A stretch of 64,000 nucleotides of DNA. Source: Chrysoperla carnea (lineage: Eukaryota > Arthropoda > Insecta > Neuroptera > Chrysopidae). Made by a program: the position numbers and the translations under genes. Under the pieces are notes generated by a model. That model searched no databases. It worked only from the letters and a program-made list of their open reading frames with translations, and was not told the DNA's origin. How positions within the stretch are numbered: the stretch's first letter is position 1; each line of letters begins with the position of its first letter. Positions 1 to 9,411 of the stretch are shown piece after piece. The stretch spans positions 2,679,001 to 2,743,000 of the forward strand of contig NC_058342.1 in assembly GCF_905475395.1 (NCBI RefSeq), given 5' to 3'.

Positions 1-1370
1 GATAAGTCAACATAGTCATTAATACCATCTAGCTCTACCTCTTCACAAGTTGCTTCTTCTCGCCCGGGCAGACTTCCACACAGCTCGCGGTAATATACGT
101 TCCATTCATCTACACTCAGACAACCCCCACTACAGCTCTTCTGTTTGTTACTAAGAATTTTCCAAAGTAACTTACCATCGTTACTGTCAGCTGCCTCATT
201 TACCCTCTGAACATAGTTGGTATTATATTGAGCCTTTTTTGCTTCACACAGCGAAATAAATCTGTCTTTACACTCAAGATATTGATTCAGGGATAATTGG
301 TTTTTATTTCTTCTCATTTTTCTGAGTCTGGTTTTTAACTCCTTTCTTTTTTGCATACACTCAGTGTCATACCAATTATATTTTCCGCGGGTAGAATTAT
401 GTGTATAATTTTTTATTTCAAAGTCCATGCTTAGAAAAGCAAACCAATCCTGCAGAACCCTTACAGCCTCATCAATATTATTGATAGACACCAGATGTCT
501 TACTCCAATCATACATAGACGAGATTCAGAGCTGTTTATCCGACACAACAGTTCATTTTCTTTGTCCGGATCCCATCTATACCGAGGTAGCCTTTTGTAA
601 TTGTTAGGGACAATATCGTTCCGGTTAATTTTCACTTTAATATCAAGTGGAAAATGAGAAGATTCAATTAAATCACTTACTTTCATGTCAACACCTTCAT
701 TCCAAAGACCTTTAGTAACAAGAACATAATCAATTACACTCTTTCCACGTTTCGATATATATGTCCAGTCACCCCTTTCATCACCAGCGGATCTACCGTT
801 CAATATTACTTAGCCAGTTTGCCTTATAAAACGAAGAAATTTTTTCCCATAGTTATTGACACATGTATCCATACTACACCTTGGCATTAACACGTCATCC
901 TCCATATCTATATGGTCAATCTCCGTACCTATCCTCGCATTCAGATCCCCTCCTATCATTATCTCAGTTCCCGGAAATTTAAGCATTAGATTCCCTATTT
1001 CATCACCTAATATATCGAAAAATTGGTTATTTGAGTACTTAGAACCTTCGGGTTGCAAATAAATCACACCCATCAACATTTTCTTCTGCCCATACCCTAC
1101 CAATAGCCAAATCATCTCATTCAACTTACTCTCAATAACATTTATACCCATTAAACTGCTTCGATAGAAGACTGATATGCCAGCAGGATGTCTACCCTTA
1201 CCAGCTGTCCTTAAACCGCTTTTACTTATACATTTATATCCATTCAACTGTGGCACTTCATTAGGACCCGTCCATGTTTCCACAAATGCCAAAATATCAA
1301 AATTACTAATATATTCTAAAACATGTTTGTTGCTTAGCTTCGTTCTTAAGCCTTCAATATTCCAAAATGA
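1..1370 (-). pseudogene. LINE ORF2 5' part: apurinic-type endonuclease, cut by window edge
   Basis: Minus-strand reading gives an endonuclease/exonuclease/phosphatase domain of a non-LTR retrotransposon: a start region reading SFWNIEGLRTK, then FVETW near 1290, GGDLNARIG near 960 and a TYISKRGKSVIDYVL stretch near 740. The same frame stays largely open to base 1, where the segment between endonuclease and reverse transcriptase runs off the window. An in-frame TAA at 810-812 interrupts it, so this copy is dead. The endonuclease frame overlaps the end of ORF1 (stop near 1376) in a different frame, as is common in two-ORF LINEs. In an intact element the domain would nick host DNA for target-primed reverse transcription. 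The clade cannot be fixed without the reverse transcriptase. Confidence 0.8.
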
Positions 1371-1375
1371 AATAT

Positions 1376-2038
1376 TTAGTTTTTTTCTACGCCATTTAGG
1401 TTTCTTCTCGAGCCATTCTTATTTGCAAAATTTATTCTTTTGGTATCTTGGGATATTCTTTCTTCAGATTCCTCAATTTCATTAGAAGATTGCCCTGCTG
1501 GACGTTTCTTGTTACAGTTCTCGAGCTTCTCTCTTCGCAGTCTTCTTCTTTCACTTTCCCTCATCCTTAGTATTTTAGGAAGGTCTTCATTAATGTATAT
1601 TGTAGTACCAGCTAGTTTTTTTTTGTTACTTATAATCATTGATTTTGCTTTATGGTTGGAAAGAACGAGTTTAACTGGTCTTTTCTTATTTTCAGCCGAC
1701 TTACCAATCCTATAAGCTTGCCGAATTTCATCTTTTGAAATACTAATTTCTAGCTTTGTATTTATTAATTGGACAATTTCATCTTCGAGATTTGAATCAT
1801 TGCCATTTTCACTAACACCATGTATTATCACATTGTTAGCGTTGACTTTTTTCTCCAGTTGCAATATTGCTTCATTTTGGTATTCTACTCTTTTTTCAAC
1901 TGCTTCGCATCTTATTCTCAATTGGTCATTCACTTCTTTCAAGCTATCAATTTCTAACTTAAATTTTTTTTCATTTTCATCGAAGCGTTTGAAGATGGCA
2001 TCAAGCATTATTTTATTCTGTTGGTCGAGTTCCATCAT
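1376..2038 (-). CDS. LINE ORF1 protein (coiled coil plus RRM-like RNA-binding protein)
   Basis: About 220 residues. The first ATGs lie at 2038 and 2035; the open frame begins slightly upstream without ATG. Residues 1-75 are Lys/Glu-rich with heptad-like spacing, predicting a coiled coil for trimerisation. NVIIHGVSE follows, the usual start of the RRM-like domain in L1-type ORF1 proteins. Then comes an AYRIGK...RPVKLVLSN segment and a TIYINEDLPK motif like the C-terminal domain of that family. The tail is Arg/Lys-rich. In relatives this protein binds the element's RNA and forms the ribonucleoprotein for retrotransposition. It sits directly upstream of the endonuclease frame and overlaps it. 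The frame is intact although the downstream one is not. Confidence 0.8.
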   Translation of the reverse strand: MMELDQQNKIMLDAIFKRFDENEKKFKLEIDSLKEVNDQLRIRCEAVEKRVEYQNEAILQLEKKVNANNVIIHGVSENGNDSNLEDEIVQLINTKLEISISKDEIRQAYRIGKSAENKKRPVKLVLSNHKAKSMIISNKKKLAGTTIYINEDLPKILRMRESERRRLRREKLENCNKKRPAGQSSNEIEESEERISQDTKRINFANKNGSRRNLNGVEKN

Positions 2039-2059
2039 AATAAACAAAATTTGTTAGTG

Positions 2060-2819
2060 ATTTTATATATTATAAGTTCTGAAAACACGTAAAATAAATT
2101 AAAATTATTCACTTTGATTTTAATAAATTTTAACTCACTGGAGGTAGACTTGAACTAATGCACTTTATTATGTACAGTTTCTGAACCAGCGCCTTAACTG
2201 ACTGCGCTACCGATATGGTTGACTTTAACAAGAATTATTAAAGATAATATTATTATAAGAATAAAAACATGGCTAACCGCAAAAAACAAACGAATATTAC
2301 TCAATTTTAAGCTTTGTAGATTATATATAGTTTCTTCTTTTTTTTCTTTTTTTTTTTATAGATTATAGCTATAGATTATATATAGTTTATAGCTTTATGT
2401 TGAATTGATTAATTATTAATTATTAGCACAATGAATATACACATAAAAAAAAAGAAATAGCACCATCAACACTATTAGAGGTTATAAATAGTCAAATTAG
2501 ATATTTTTCAATAATTTAATCACAAAGACATATTACAAAAATTTTTAAATGCAGATTCACATACATAAAAACCCAAAAAAACTGAATATATACACTACTA
2601 AATTTCTTTTAACTAAATTTAACTTAAATTTCACTTCCACTTAATATGCCAATCAACACCTGTCAAACTTTTAATAAGTTCATATTATTATATAATTTAA
2701 ATATTATTCTTAAAACTTAATTTACACATTAAAAATTAATTGCCTTATTCTTGCAAAATTTAACTTTAGTTGTTCTGAGCATAAATTCATTTCATAATTT
2801 GGGATGGGCAGGTCTAACA
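2060..2819 (-). repeat. Probable 3' LTR of decayed gypsy element
   Basis: AT-rich and without coding potential. It lies directly downstream (minus sense) of a gypsy pol terminus and of a purine tract. The inferred LTR begins TGTTAGACC at 2819; its far end is not resolved. A tRNA-like SINE head sits inside. I see no second LTR in the window, so the assignment rests on position, the purine tract and the TG start. Confidence 0.4.
2128..2225 (-). repeat. tRNA-derived SINE head or tRNA pseudogene
   Basis: On the minus strand a GGTAGCGCAGTCAGTTAAGG stretch looks like a pol III A box with a D-arm (GCGC pairs with GCGC). About 45 bases further on, GTTCAAGTCTACC matches a B box (GGTTCRANNCC-like). 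The anticodon and acceptor stems pair poorly, so this is not a functional tRNA. The AT-rich body that follows suggests a SINE inside the decayed gypsy LTR region. Confidence 0.5.
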
Positions 2820-4045
2820 AATTTCCCCCCCTAATTGTAATTGAGTCGTTGAGGGGACCCTAAATGACCGCCTTCTCAATACTCTTCCACCTGAAACTAC
2901 TGTCGCAGGTGAATTCGTCGGTGTCGTACTTCCTGGTGACGTCGACTCTCTGTTCCCTGGCGATACCCTAGCGGTTGCACTTGGGGTGCAAACAATTGCA
3001 CTGTCTTTTGCAATTGGAGTGAAATCTTCCTCCTTTTCACAATTTATCGGTCGAAGTTGATTCAAATGTTTGCGAACAATTACTACACCAAATTTAATCT
3101 TCCAATTTACTTTTCCTACCCTCTCACAAACATATCCTTGTCTCCAACTTGGAGGTTTATTATGTTGAAAATATGTAGCTAATACCCTTTTACCTACATA
3201 AATTTTTTTATTTTTGTTTTTTTACTATAATTTTTTTTCATTTGTTGACGAGAAATCTTTTTCAAACTAATATTCCTATTAACCTATTTCCGGTTTTAAT
3301 AAGTAACTTTTGCAGTATCCACCGAAAAATTTTGACAAGCTTCGCAGTTTTTTACATCTCAGCTTTACTTTGTTGCTTCATCCTTGTCATTAAACTATTT
3401 TTCGAATGAATTCTTCTAAAATTCTATTTTCCAGATTGTTAGGTATCACCGTTTTATTATCATATATTATGAAATTTTTGTGTAGTGTTAAACTGTCTCT
3501 ACGTACAAAATACGGGCCTGAATATTTCTTTTTAATGAACTTTAGCCAACCTTCAATAATATATTTTTAACTTGTTTAACAATAATATCTCTTCCTGTTT
3601 CAATTGCTATAATTTTAGCATATATCGGTAATAGTCACCAGCATAATCATTTTTGTCAAATTCATGGTCTATACCAAAGCGTCAAAATAAACAAATGAGT
3701 TTGTATTCATGCATTGTATTTTATGATTTAAACCGAAAATATACATAGACCAACGCAACAATAAATGCGAAGTAATACTCGATAGCCCCCGCTTTGTGTC
3801 TATATTAAAAATGTGTACTAAGCCAGCACTATCGCAGCTCAATATAAATGATGTTTTTCTACCATATAAATATGTATTAAAACTTTTTAAAACCATATAT
3901 AATAGCTAAACCTTCACGATCAATATTCACCATTGAACTTTCTCTATCATTCAGAGTCTTGCTATATTACGCTTATGGTCTTTCCGAACCATCTTTATTA
4001 CAATGTAAGAGTACAGCATTACTCAAACTTGACAAGCTGTAATTT
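2814..4045 (-). pseudogene. Decayed Ty3/gypsy pol: RNase H, integrase and C-terminus
   Basis: Read on the minus strand in several frames. Near 4000-3700 there is an RNase H/connection relic (REGLAIIYG-like, then a CDSAGLVHIFN piece matching the ...D...L..IF pattern, then LLRWSMYIFG). Between 3660 and 3100 there are integrase-like scraps, including RETGRD- and RVLATYFQ-like segments. At 3130-2814 an integrase C-terminus reads GKVNWKIKFG...RKHLNQLRPI followed by a Ser/Pro/Thr-rich tail. Stops and shifts are frequent and the catalytic residues are mostly lost. The 83-residue open stretch at 2814-3065 and the 75-residue stretch at 3669-3896 are surviving fragments, not separate genes. Confidence 0.65.
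2820..2834 (-). other. Polypurine tract of decayed gypsy element
   Basis: On the minus strand a run of seven G followed by AAA lies at the very end of the pol frame, immediately before TGTTAG. This is the expected place and composition of the plus-strand primer of an LTR retrotransposon. Confidence 0.55.
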
Positions 4046-4614
4046 TAAGATAATATTAAGTGGTAATATTATATGAGATGCAGGTGTGTAAATTTGGTAA
4101 AAGTCATACATGTTGATGCTAAGTACCAAAATCTATAAGAAAACCCTTTTGAAAGTCTAGCAGAGTGAACCATACTGTATTTAAGTTTAAGGATAATTAA
4201 CATAAAAGTGGAAGGTAATCACTGGGCCCGCCCGATTCGTTACATAGGTTCGTAAATATTTTTTGCTTAGCGCTTTAAAGATACTTATTGGATCTGAAAG
4301 GATATATAAGAAAAATAAGACTAAAAATATATTTGATTGTCACTATACTGCAACAATAATAATTTATTTATAAGAGAAAGATGTAACAACTTATTTTGGC
4401 TTGTATTATCTTTTAAACAAGCAAATATTAAATATAAAAATAGTTTTTTGAATTCAAAAATACAATATAAATACATAAATAGCGTACATATATATAATCT
4501 ATAAATATGTAATATAACATTCCGGTGGACTGAAGACAGTCCACACTAAATTTAGATATCCGTGTACAAAATAACACATCAACAAATGCCAGGTCATCTT
4601 TAACCTCAAAATAA
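4046..4614. repeat. Unclassified interspersed repeat, copy 1 (partner at 61617-62140)
   Basis: The reverse complement of this block aligns along its length with 61617-62140, with scattered mismatches and small indels. Both copies have the same ends (GATTTATTTTGAGG at one end and ...TAAATTAC at the other), so it is a discrete unit. It encodes nothing I recognise. It contains a perfect hairpin at 4525-4544 (arms GTGGACTG and CAGTCCAC, loop AAGA) that is collapsed in copy 2. It could be a non-autonomous DNA element, a SINE or an LTR relic. It lies exactly between a gypsy relic and a LINE relic. Confidence 0.6.
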
Positions 4615-6227
4615 ATCTTTCTCAGTCAGTGTAAGATCATTAATATAAAGAATAACAAGGAACGGCCCGAGAATTGACCCTTGTGGGACACCCTTTCTTA
4701 TGGTTTCTCTATCAGGAAAAATCACTGTGAGGTGATTGTTATCGAAATGGCTATGTTGCACAGACTGTGAGCGATTTGTTAAATCAGAATTGAATAATTC
4801 TAATGCCACTCCGCGAAAGCCAAAGTGGTCTAGTTTCTCACTTAGAAGGTCGTGACCCACACAATCGAACGCATTTGAAAGGTCGAACAGTGCCAATGCG
4901 TTAAGATGGTCTTTATTCCAAGAGATCAAAATTTGATTTCTTAATTGAAAATAGCCAAATTTATCGAACGTCCCGGGATAAAGCCATGTTGGTTTTCAGA
5001 TATAAAATTGAATTTAGCTAAACATACACCAACTATTTTGAGTAAAATTTTTTCAAAAATTTTCGAGATGTTCCTCAACAAAGATATTGAACGATAATTA
5101 TCAATCAACTTTTTGTCTCCCTTTCTATACAAAGGATTAACCACAGCCATTTTCAGCAAATCAGGAAAAATCCCTTGTTAAAAGCATATATTAATAATGT
5201 TACTTAGAGGCGTCGACAAAAAATTTCATCCCAACCTGTAGATCGAGTATTTTTTAACGACTGAATCGTTTGAAAAACTTTCTCTTCGTTTGTTGGACAC
5301 AAGAAAAAGCTATTAATGTTACTTTTTATTAAACCATGAGAACTAGCAGTTGGAGTTACTAATTTCAAAGTATCCGTTATATTAACATAGTAGCTATTAA
5401 ATTCATTCGCGATTGTGGTGATCTCTGATACTGTTTCATTATTATTATAACATTATTTATTTATTTTGTTGCATATGGCAGAGGATTTATTCTTTGAAGA
5501 ACTAATAATTTCGGCATGGTAATTTAGTTTTGCACTTTTTGTTAATGCTTTTGAAGTTTTATTAATTCGTTTGTACTGACATGCAGCCCATGAAAATTAA
5601 GCTTGTAGTGGGTTTGATTTAATATACTCCAAATAAAAGGAGTGATCCAATTTGATTTTTTGGTATTTAATTTTTTAATGATTATCAATTTTTCCGGGAA
5701 AGCCCAGCGAAAATAGTGTAAAATTATGTCAAAAACATTACCACAGATCTTCTCCGCGTCGCAACAGTTATAGACAGATTCCCAAGTTTCATTCGCAAGT
5801 AATTGCAAGCAATGATTTTCAGGAGAAAAGATCCGTGAATATTTTTTTAAAGTATTTAAGATACCGCTATGATTTTTCAATATGAAACAGATTTCGATTA
5901 TGTGATGGTCGGATATTAATCTATCGAGGCATCTTGTAAACACAGTCTTTGTGTCGGCATTTGTGATAACATTATCAATAATCGTTGAACTAGAGAGAGT
6001 AATTCTAGTGGGCTCAGTAACTGAAGTCATTAAATTAAAACTATTTATCAGATTCATTATTTGTTTATACCTTGAATCATTTATTAGGAAGTTCAAACTG
6101 AAATCCCCACATATAAACACTTGATGTTTTTTATATTTCGATCGAGCACTAAACAAATTTTCAAAGTTTTCTAAGAAAAGTGTAAAGTCACTGTCGGGAG
6201 TTCTATAGATGGACATAACAATGAAGA
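4615..6227 (-). pseudogene. Decayed LINE (CR1/Jockey-like), endonuclease and RT part
   Basis: Minus-strand fragments of one LINE. At 6216-5542 there is an endonuclease piece with SIYRTPDSDF, ICGDFSLNF and SDHHIIEI. At 5159-4941 there is an RT finger region (NPLYRKGDKK, YRSISLL, QHGFIPGRS). At 4929-4615 there is a palm region with [23 protein letters not shown] and LYINDLTLTE. Frameshifts and stops separate the pieces. The RT stops just before the expected ADD box, where repeat 4046-4614 begins. The 5' half of the same element lies at 16055-16620, beyond the Polinton-like insertion, which split the endonuclease frame at the TGAAGT target. A related plus-strand scrap with FADDT lies at 17378-17490. 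Confidence 0.8.
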
Positions 6228-6233
6228 TGAAGT
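6228..6233. repeat. Target-site duplication TGAAGT, left
   Basis: A perfect 6-bp direct repeat, TGAAGT, is found here and at 16049-16054, immediately outside the AGTAGT...ACTACT termini. Six bp is the length known for Polinton/Maverick integration. Confidence 0.85.
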
Positions 6234-6898
6234 AGTAGTATAGTCAGCTCACTTTCAGCACAGTTGGATGGTACACATTTCCAAAAAGGGCAAACCTAGG
6301 TGAATGTTGTAAGCCTCGGAAGTTGGATGACGTCATTGACCAATAGTAAATCAAGATGGCGTTGGGAGGTGTGGTGGGGGGAGGAATGGCTGCCAAAGCA
6401 TTGATGACGTCATTGGCTTTGACCAATAGTGGTGCTTGACGGGGAGTGAACGGGGGGCGGGACGTTGACATTAATCAGCAATTCTCAAGAATATGTTGAA
6501 ATAGATAACATTTGACCTTGAAAAATATGATATGATCATCCTGTTACAACTTCAAACTTGTTTGAATCGACTTTGATCTTAAAATAATTTTACACGTGTC
6601 AAGACACGTGACCGGATGTTAATATTTTTTTATGATTCAGCAATGTAATATGACACTTGAACGTGTTAGATAATAATTTGCAAGTCTGAATTCCAAGAAA
6701 AGAATATTATTATGGGAGTCAGCAATTCTCAAGAATATGTTGAAATAGATAACATCTAACCTTGAAAAATATTGTAATTTGACACTTTCAATATACATGA
6801 TAAAATTCAAGACACGTGACCGGATGTTAATATTTTTATAATAAAATAAGATGAATCAGCAATGTAATATGACACTTGAAATTTACATGATAAAAATA
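6234..6898 (+). repeat. Left terminal inverted repeat of Polinton-like element
   Basis: Pairs with 15400-16048 with high identity and a few small indels. The outer 250 bp are conspicuously GC-rich against an AT-rich background. They carry two perfect TGACGTCA palindromes (6328-6335 and 6405-6412), each next to a CCAAT sequence, and G-runs at about 6363-6388 and 6437-6463. Further in are CACGTG-containing palindromes (6593-6610) and repeated AGTCAGCAATTCTC blocks. Confidence 0.85.
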
Positions 6899-7100
6899 CA
6901 TGTTTAAACTTGTTTGAATCGCATTTGATCTTAAAATAATTTTACACGTGTTAGATAATAATTTGCAAGTATGAACAAGTCTGAATTCCAAGAAAAAATA
7001 ATTAGTTTGAATATTATTATGGGAGTCAGCAATTCTCAAGAATATGTTGAAATAGATAACATCTAACCTTGAAAAATATGATATCATCATCCTGTTTCTT
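6899..7100. repeat. Extra tandem copy of TIR-internal repeat, left side only
   Basis: The block beginning GTCAGCAATTCTCAAG occurs at about 6474, 6718 and 7024 on the left, but only twice in the right TIR. The third left unit lies inside the TIR limit, so the left subterminal region has been extended by one tandem unit. Confidence 0.65.
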
Positions 7101-7175
7101 AAAATAATTTTACACGTGTTATGAGATTAGATCATAATTTCTGCTGGTGGGGGATTTTTGAAGTGGTGGTAATCA

Positions 7176-7211
7176 TATAAAAAAGGCGCTCGACATTACG
7201 ATAATATCAGT
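7176..7211 (+). promoter_or_regulatory. TATA box plus TCAGT initiator for the left small gene
   Basis: TATAAAAAA at 7176-7184 is followed by TCAGT at 7207-7211. The initiator A is about 33 bases after the start of the TATA box, the spacing known for arthropod core promoters. The first ATG of the small plus-strand gene lies just downstream. Confidence 0.6.
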
Positions 7212-7288
7212 TTTCATTAAATATTCATAATATTAATCAAAATGAATAGAGCAGAATTAAAATTATTAGATAGTTGTTCAGTGCGACC

Positions 7289-7591
7289 ATGCATAAAAAT
7301 GGACGACTTGTCACTGAAAAAAAATTAAAAATACTAAAAATGGAGCGGATTCTAACGAAACATGGGCCATCAATAAAAGTTTTACTGGATATAAGCCTAG
7401 ATGGTACAGAAAACGAGGGAGTTTTTCTACCATCTAGGTTTGCAGTGTTGACGGACAATATGATTAAATTATTTAACACGAAACCGGGGTATTTGAGGGT
7501 GGAGGAGAAAATTGGAAGAAGTCACCAATTAAACTGCGCCTATTCGAAGACGATGTTAACGAAGATGGCAACCAGATCAACCCAATGTTGA
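7289..7591 (+). CDS. Small conserved-type protein with VFLPSRF motif, function unknown
   Basis: About 100 residues. I chose the ATG at 7289 because the open frame upstream starts only with TTG. An alternative ATG at 7242 opens a different, short frame (about 28 codons). The core reads KILKMERILTKHGPSIKVLL and later GVFLPSRFAVLTDNMIKLFN. I associate this pattern with a small protein found repeatedly in insect genomes near Polinton-like genes; that is recall and should be checked. The last 25 or so residues look unlike the core and may follow a frameshift. It is the only gene at the left end and has its own TATA/Inr promoter. No catalytic motif is visible. A regulatory or DNA-binding role would be a guess. 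Confidence 0.5.
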   Translation: MHKNGRLVTEKKLKILKMERILTKHGPSIKVLLDISLDGTENEGVFLPSRFAVLTDNMIKLFNTKPGYLRVEEKIGRSHQLNCAYSKTMLTKMATRSTQC

Positions 7592-7827
7592 ACAAATAGA
7601 GCCTGATCAACCAAGCGAATTAATCCCATGGGTAATTCTAATACAACAAACGTTTTGTATTAAATACATCAGAAATTTCTGAATAAAAAATCATTTTATA
7701 AAATCTATGTATTTTTATTTTTAAATATTTATAATACAACACTGTTTTTTTAAATAAGAAACTTACAATAAAAATAATATTTTTACAATGTGATATTTTT
7801 TATTTTTTTTATAAATCACAAGTATGT

Positions 7828-8343
7828 TCACAAAAGCGGTCCACTATAACAATTTTTTTTTTTGTTACAAGTATGTTCGCAAAAAAGTTCCACTATAAAA
7901 GGAGACTTTTTTTTATCAACATATGAATCATGTAAAGAGTCGAACCCTAACCACCGGACTTTAACTTTGGATCCACGTTTAGCTAAGACCTTTTCCACTA
8001 AATAAATGTTTGGATCGTGAACTTTTTGTAATTCTTCGGCATAGAAACTACCCTTTATATCATCGTTGTTGTAGTCCTTCAGTAAATATGTTCTTGGGTT
8101 TGTAAGTTTCACCTCGCGAACGGTGAATATTTCTGGTGTCCATGATGGATGAAAACCACGAGCAAACACTGTTCTAAATTTAGTTATCCTTACATGATCG
8201 CCAACTGTAAATTTTTGTTTCGGACCCACCATCTTAATATGATTGTATGAATCTTTTAAAACCCGTTTTTCATTTTGTTGATTGACTTGCGATGGTTTCA
8301 TCCTGATTGTCCGATGGTATGAATTATTGTACTGTTTAATCAA
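7828..8343 (-). pseudogene. Polinton integrase, C-terminal remnant (SH3-like and chromodomain)
   Basis: About 170 residues are left of a retroviral-type (DDE) integrase. The start reads YNNSYHRTIRMKPSQVN, the segment that follows the catalytic core in Polinton and Ty3 integrases. Next come a GDHVRI...FARGFHPSWTPEIFTV SH3-like region and a C-terminal chromodomain (YLVEKVLAKRGSKVKVRWLGF). The zinc-binding domain and the D,D-E core are missing, and I find no trace of them upstream (8344-8685). In complete elements this enzyme inserts the linear DNA with 6-bp target duplication. Here only targeting and DNA-binding parts remain, so this copy cannot integrate itself. Confidence 0.8.
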
Positions 8344-8685
8344 TTCCGGTAATACTTTTATCCATTATGAACTTGATATTTTTAAGTCATCATTTAAGGA
8401 AGATTCATTATTTTGAATCAGAATTCATATTGATTCACAAACATCTTCTACCCTAATACCTAGGATTGGGAAATATGATGGATGTATTTTTTTTTGAAAA
8501 TATCTTGTAATTCCACTAATTTTAAAATAATAAAAATGTTTTATCTTGATAGACTGTTTTATTTTTAATAGAAAAATTATTCATAGAACGTATTACTAAA
8601 TGATTTTTAATATGAAATTACTAAATGATTTTTAATAAGAAATTACTAATTTTATGTTAAAAGTTAATATCAACTTGTTATTTAA
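8344..8685. other. Non-coding AT-rich gap
   Basis: Between the integrase remnant and the zinc-finger gene. No open frame of note and no missing integrase core. Probably the site of the deletion that removed the integrase N-terminus. Confidence 0.5.
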
Positions 8686-9195
8686 TTATATTTTTTTTCG
8701 CAAGTCATGAATTATAGACAGTATTTCTTTTCCAACATCAGTAGAATATAGACTTCTTAATGTATCAATTAATACATTGGGATCAATATTATAATAAGAA
8801 ATATTTTCATCAACCTCTAGGACACTCTTACTATTCATAGCTGATTCATATTCCTTGTATTGTTTAGTTTGTGAATTATCCAATTTGCTTCTATCACTAC
8901 TCATTTTCAGATTAAACCTTTGATTGCTACTCTCTGATTCATTAAATGAAATATCATCATATGATTCATCATCATTTGGTTTTAACTTTGAAGTTTTAGC
9001 AACGATAGATTCCGAACTCTTTGAAGAATTGCTCAATGTTCGTTTTCTTTTACTAGATTCAGCAATAGAACAATCTTAATCATTATGTATATTTTGAATA
9101 GCATTGTTGAAATCAGAGGTGTGACAACGCTGGATGTGTCTATTTTTATTAAATTTCCGAGAAAATATGAGATCACAATATTTACATTTAAACAT
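8686..9195 (-). pseudogene. C2H2 zinc-finger protein, interrupted by one stop
   Basis: The ATG at 9193-9195 opens a frame whose first residues form one C2H2 finger (CKYC, 12 residues, H, 4 residues, H). The frame meets a TAA at 9076-9078 after 39 codons, then continues without further stops for 130 codons to 8686. The second part is Ser/Asp/Lys-rich and low in complexity, with a more ordered C-terminus (SVLEVDENISYYNIDPNVL...). One finger followed by an acidic, serine-rich linker suggests a DNA- or RNA-binding accessory protein. I do not recognise a specific family. The single stop implies recent loss, or a short finger-only peptide. Confidence 0.55.
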
Positions 9196-9255
9196 GTTTA
9201 TCAAAAAAACTGTATCAAATAAAAAACTGGTTGTGAACTGACTGATGGAGTATCT

Positions 9256-9411
9256 TGAAATAATAGGTCTGTTTAGAAACAGGTCTGTTTAGAAACAGGT
9301 CTGTTTAATACTGGTTTTGACCGGTTTAATACTGGTCTGTTTAGAAACAGGTCTGTTTAATACTGGTTTTGACCAGTTTAATACTGGTCTGTTTAGAAAC
9401 AGGTCCGGTTT
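9256..9411. repeat. Iteron-like tandem repeat cluster
   Basis: Repeated units built from GGTCTGTTTAGAAACAG and TTTAATACTGG with TTTTGACC spacers. CTGTTT-AG-AAACAG is a perfect hairpin and appears four times. The cluster fills the gap immediately 3' of the DUF8207-like gene. It could be a replication, transcription-termination or packaging signal; that is inference. Confidence 0.7.

Noticed and set aside
2128..2225. Functional tRNA gene
   Set aside because: A and B boxes are present but acceptor and anticodon stems do not pair properly.
9256..9411. CRISPR-like array
   Set aside because: Units are contiguous without unique spacers, and the genome is eukaryotic.
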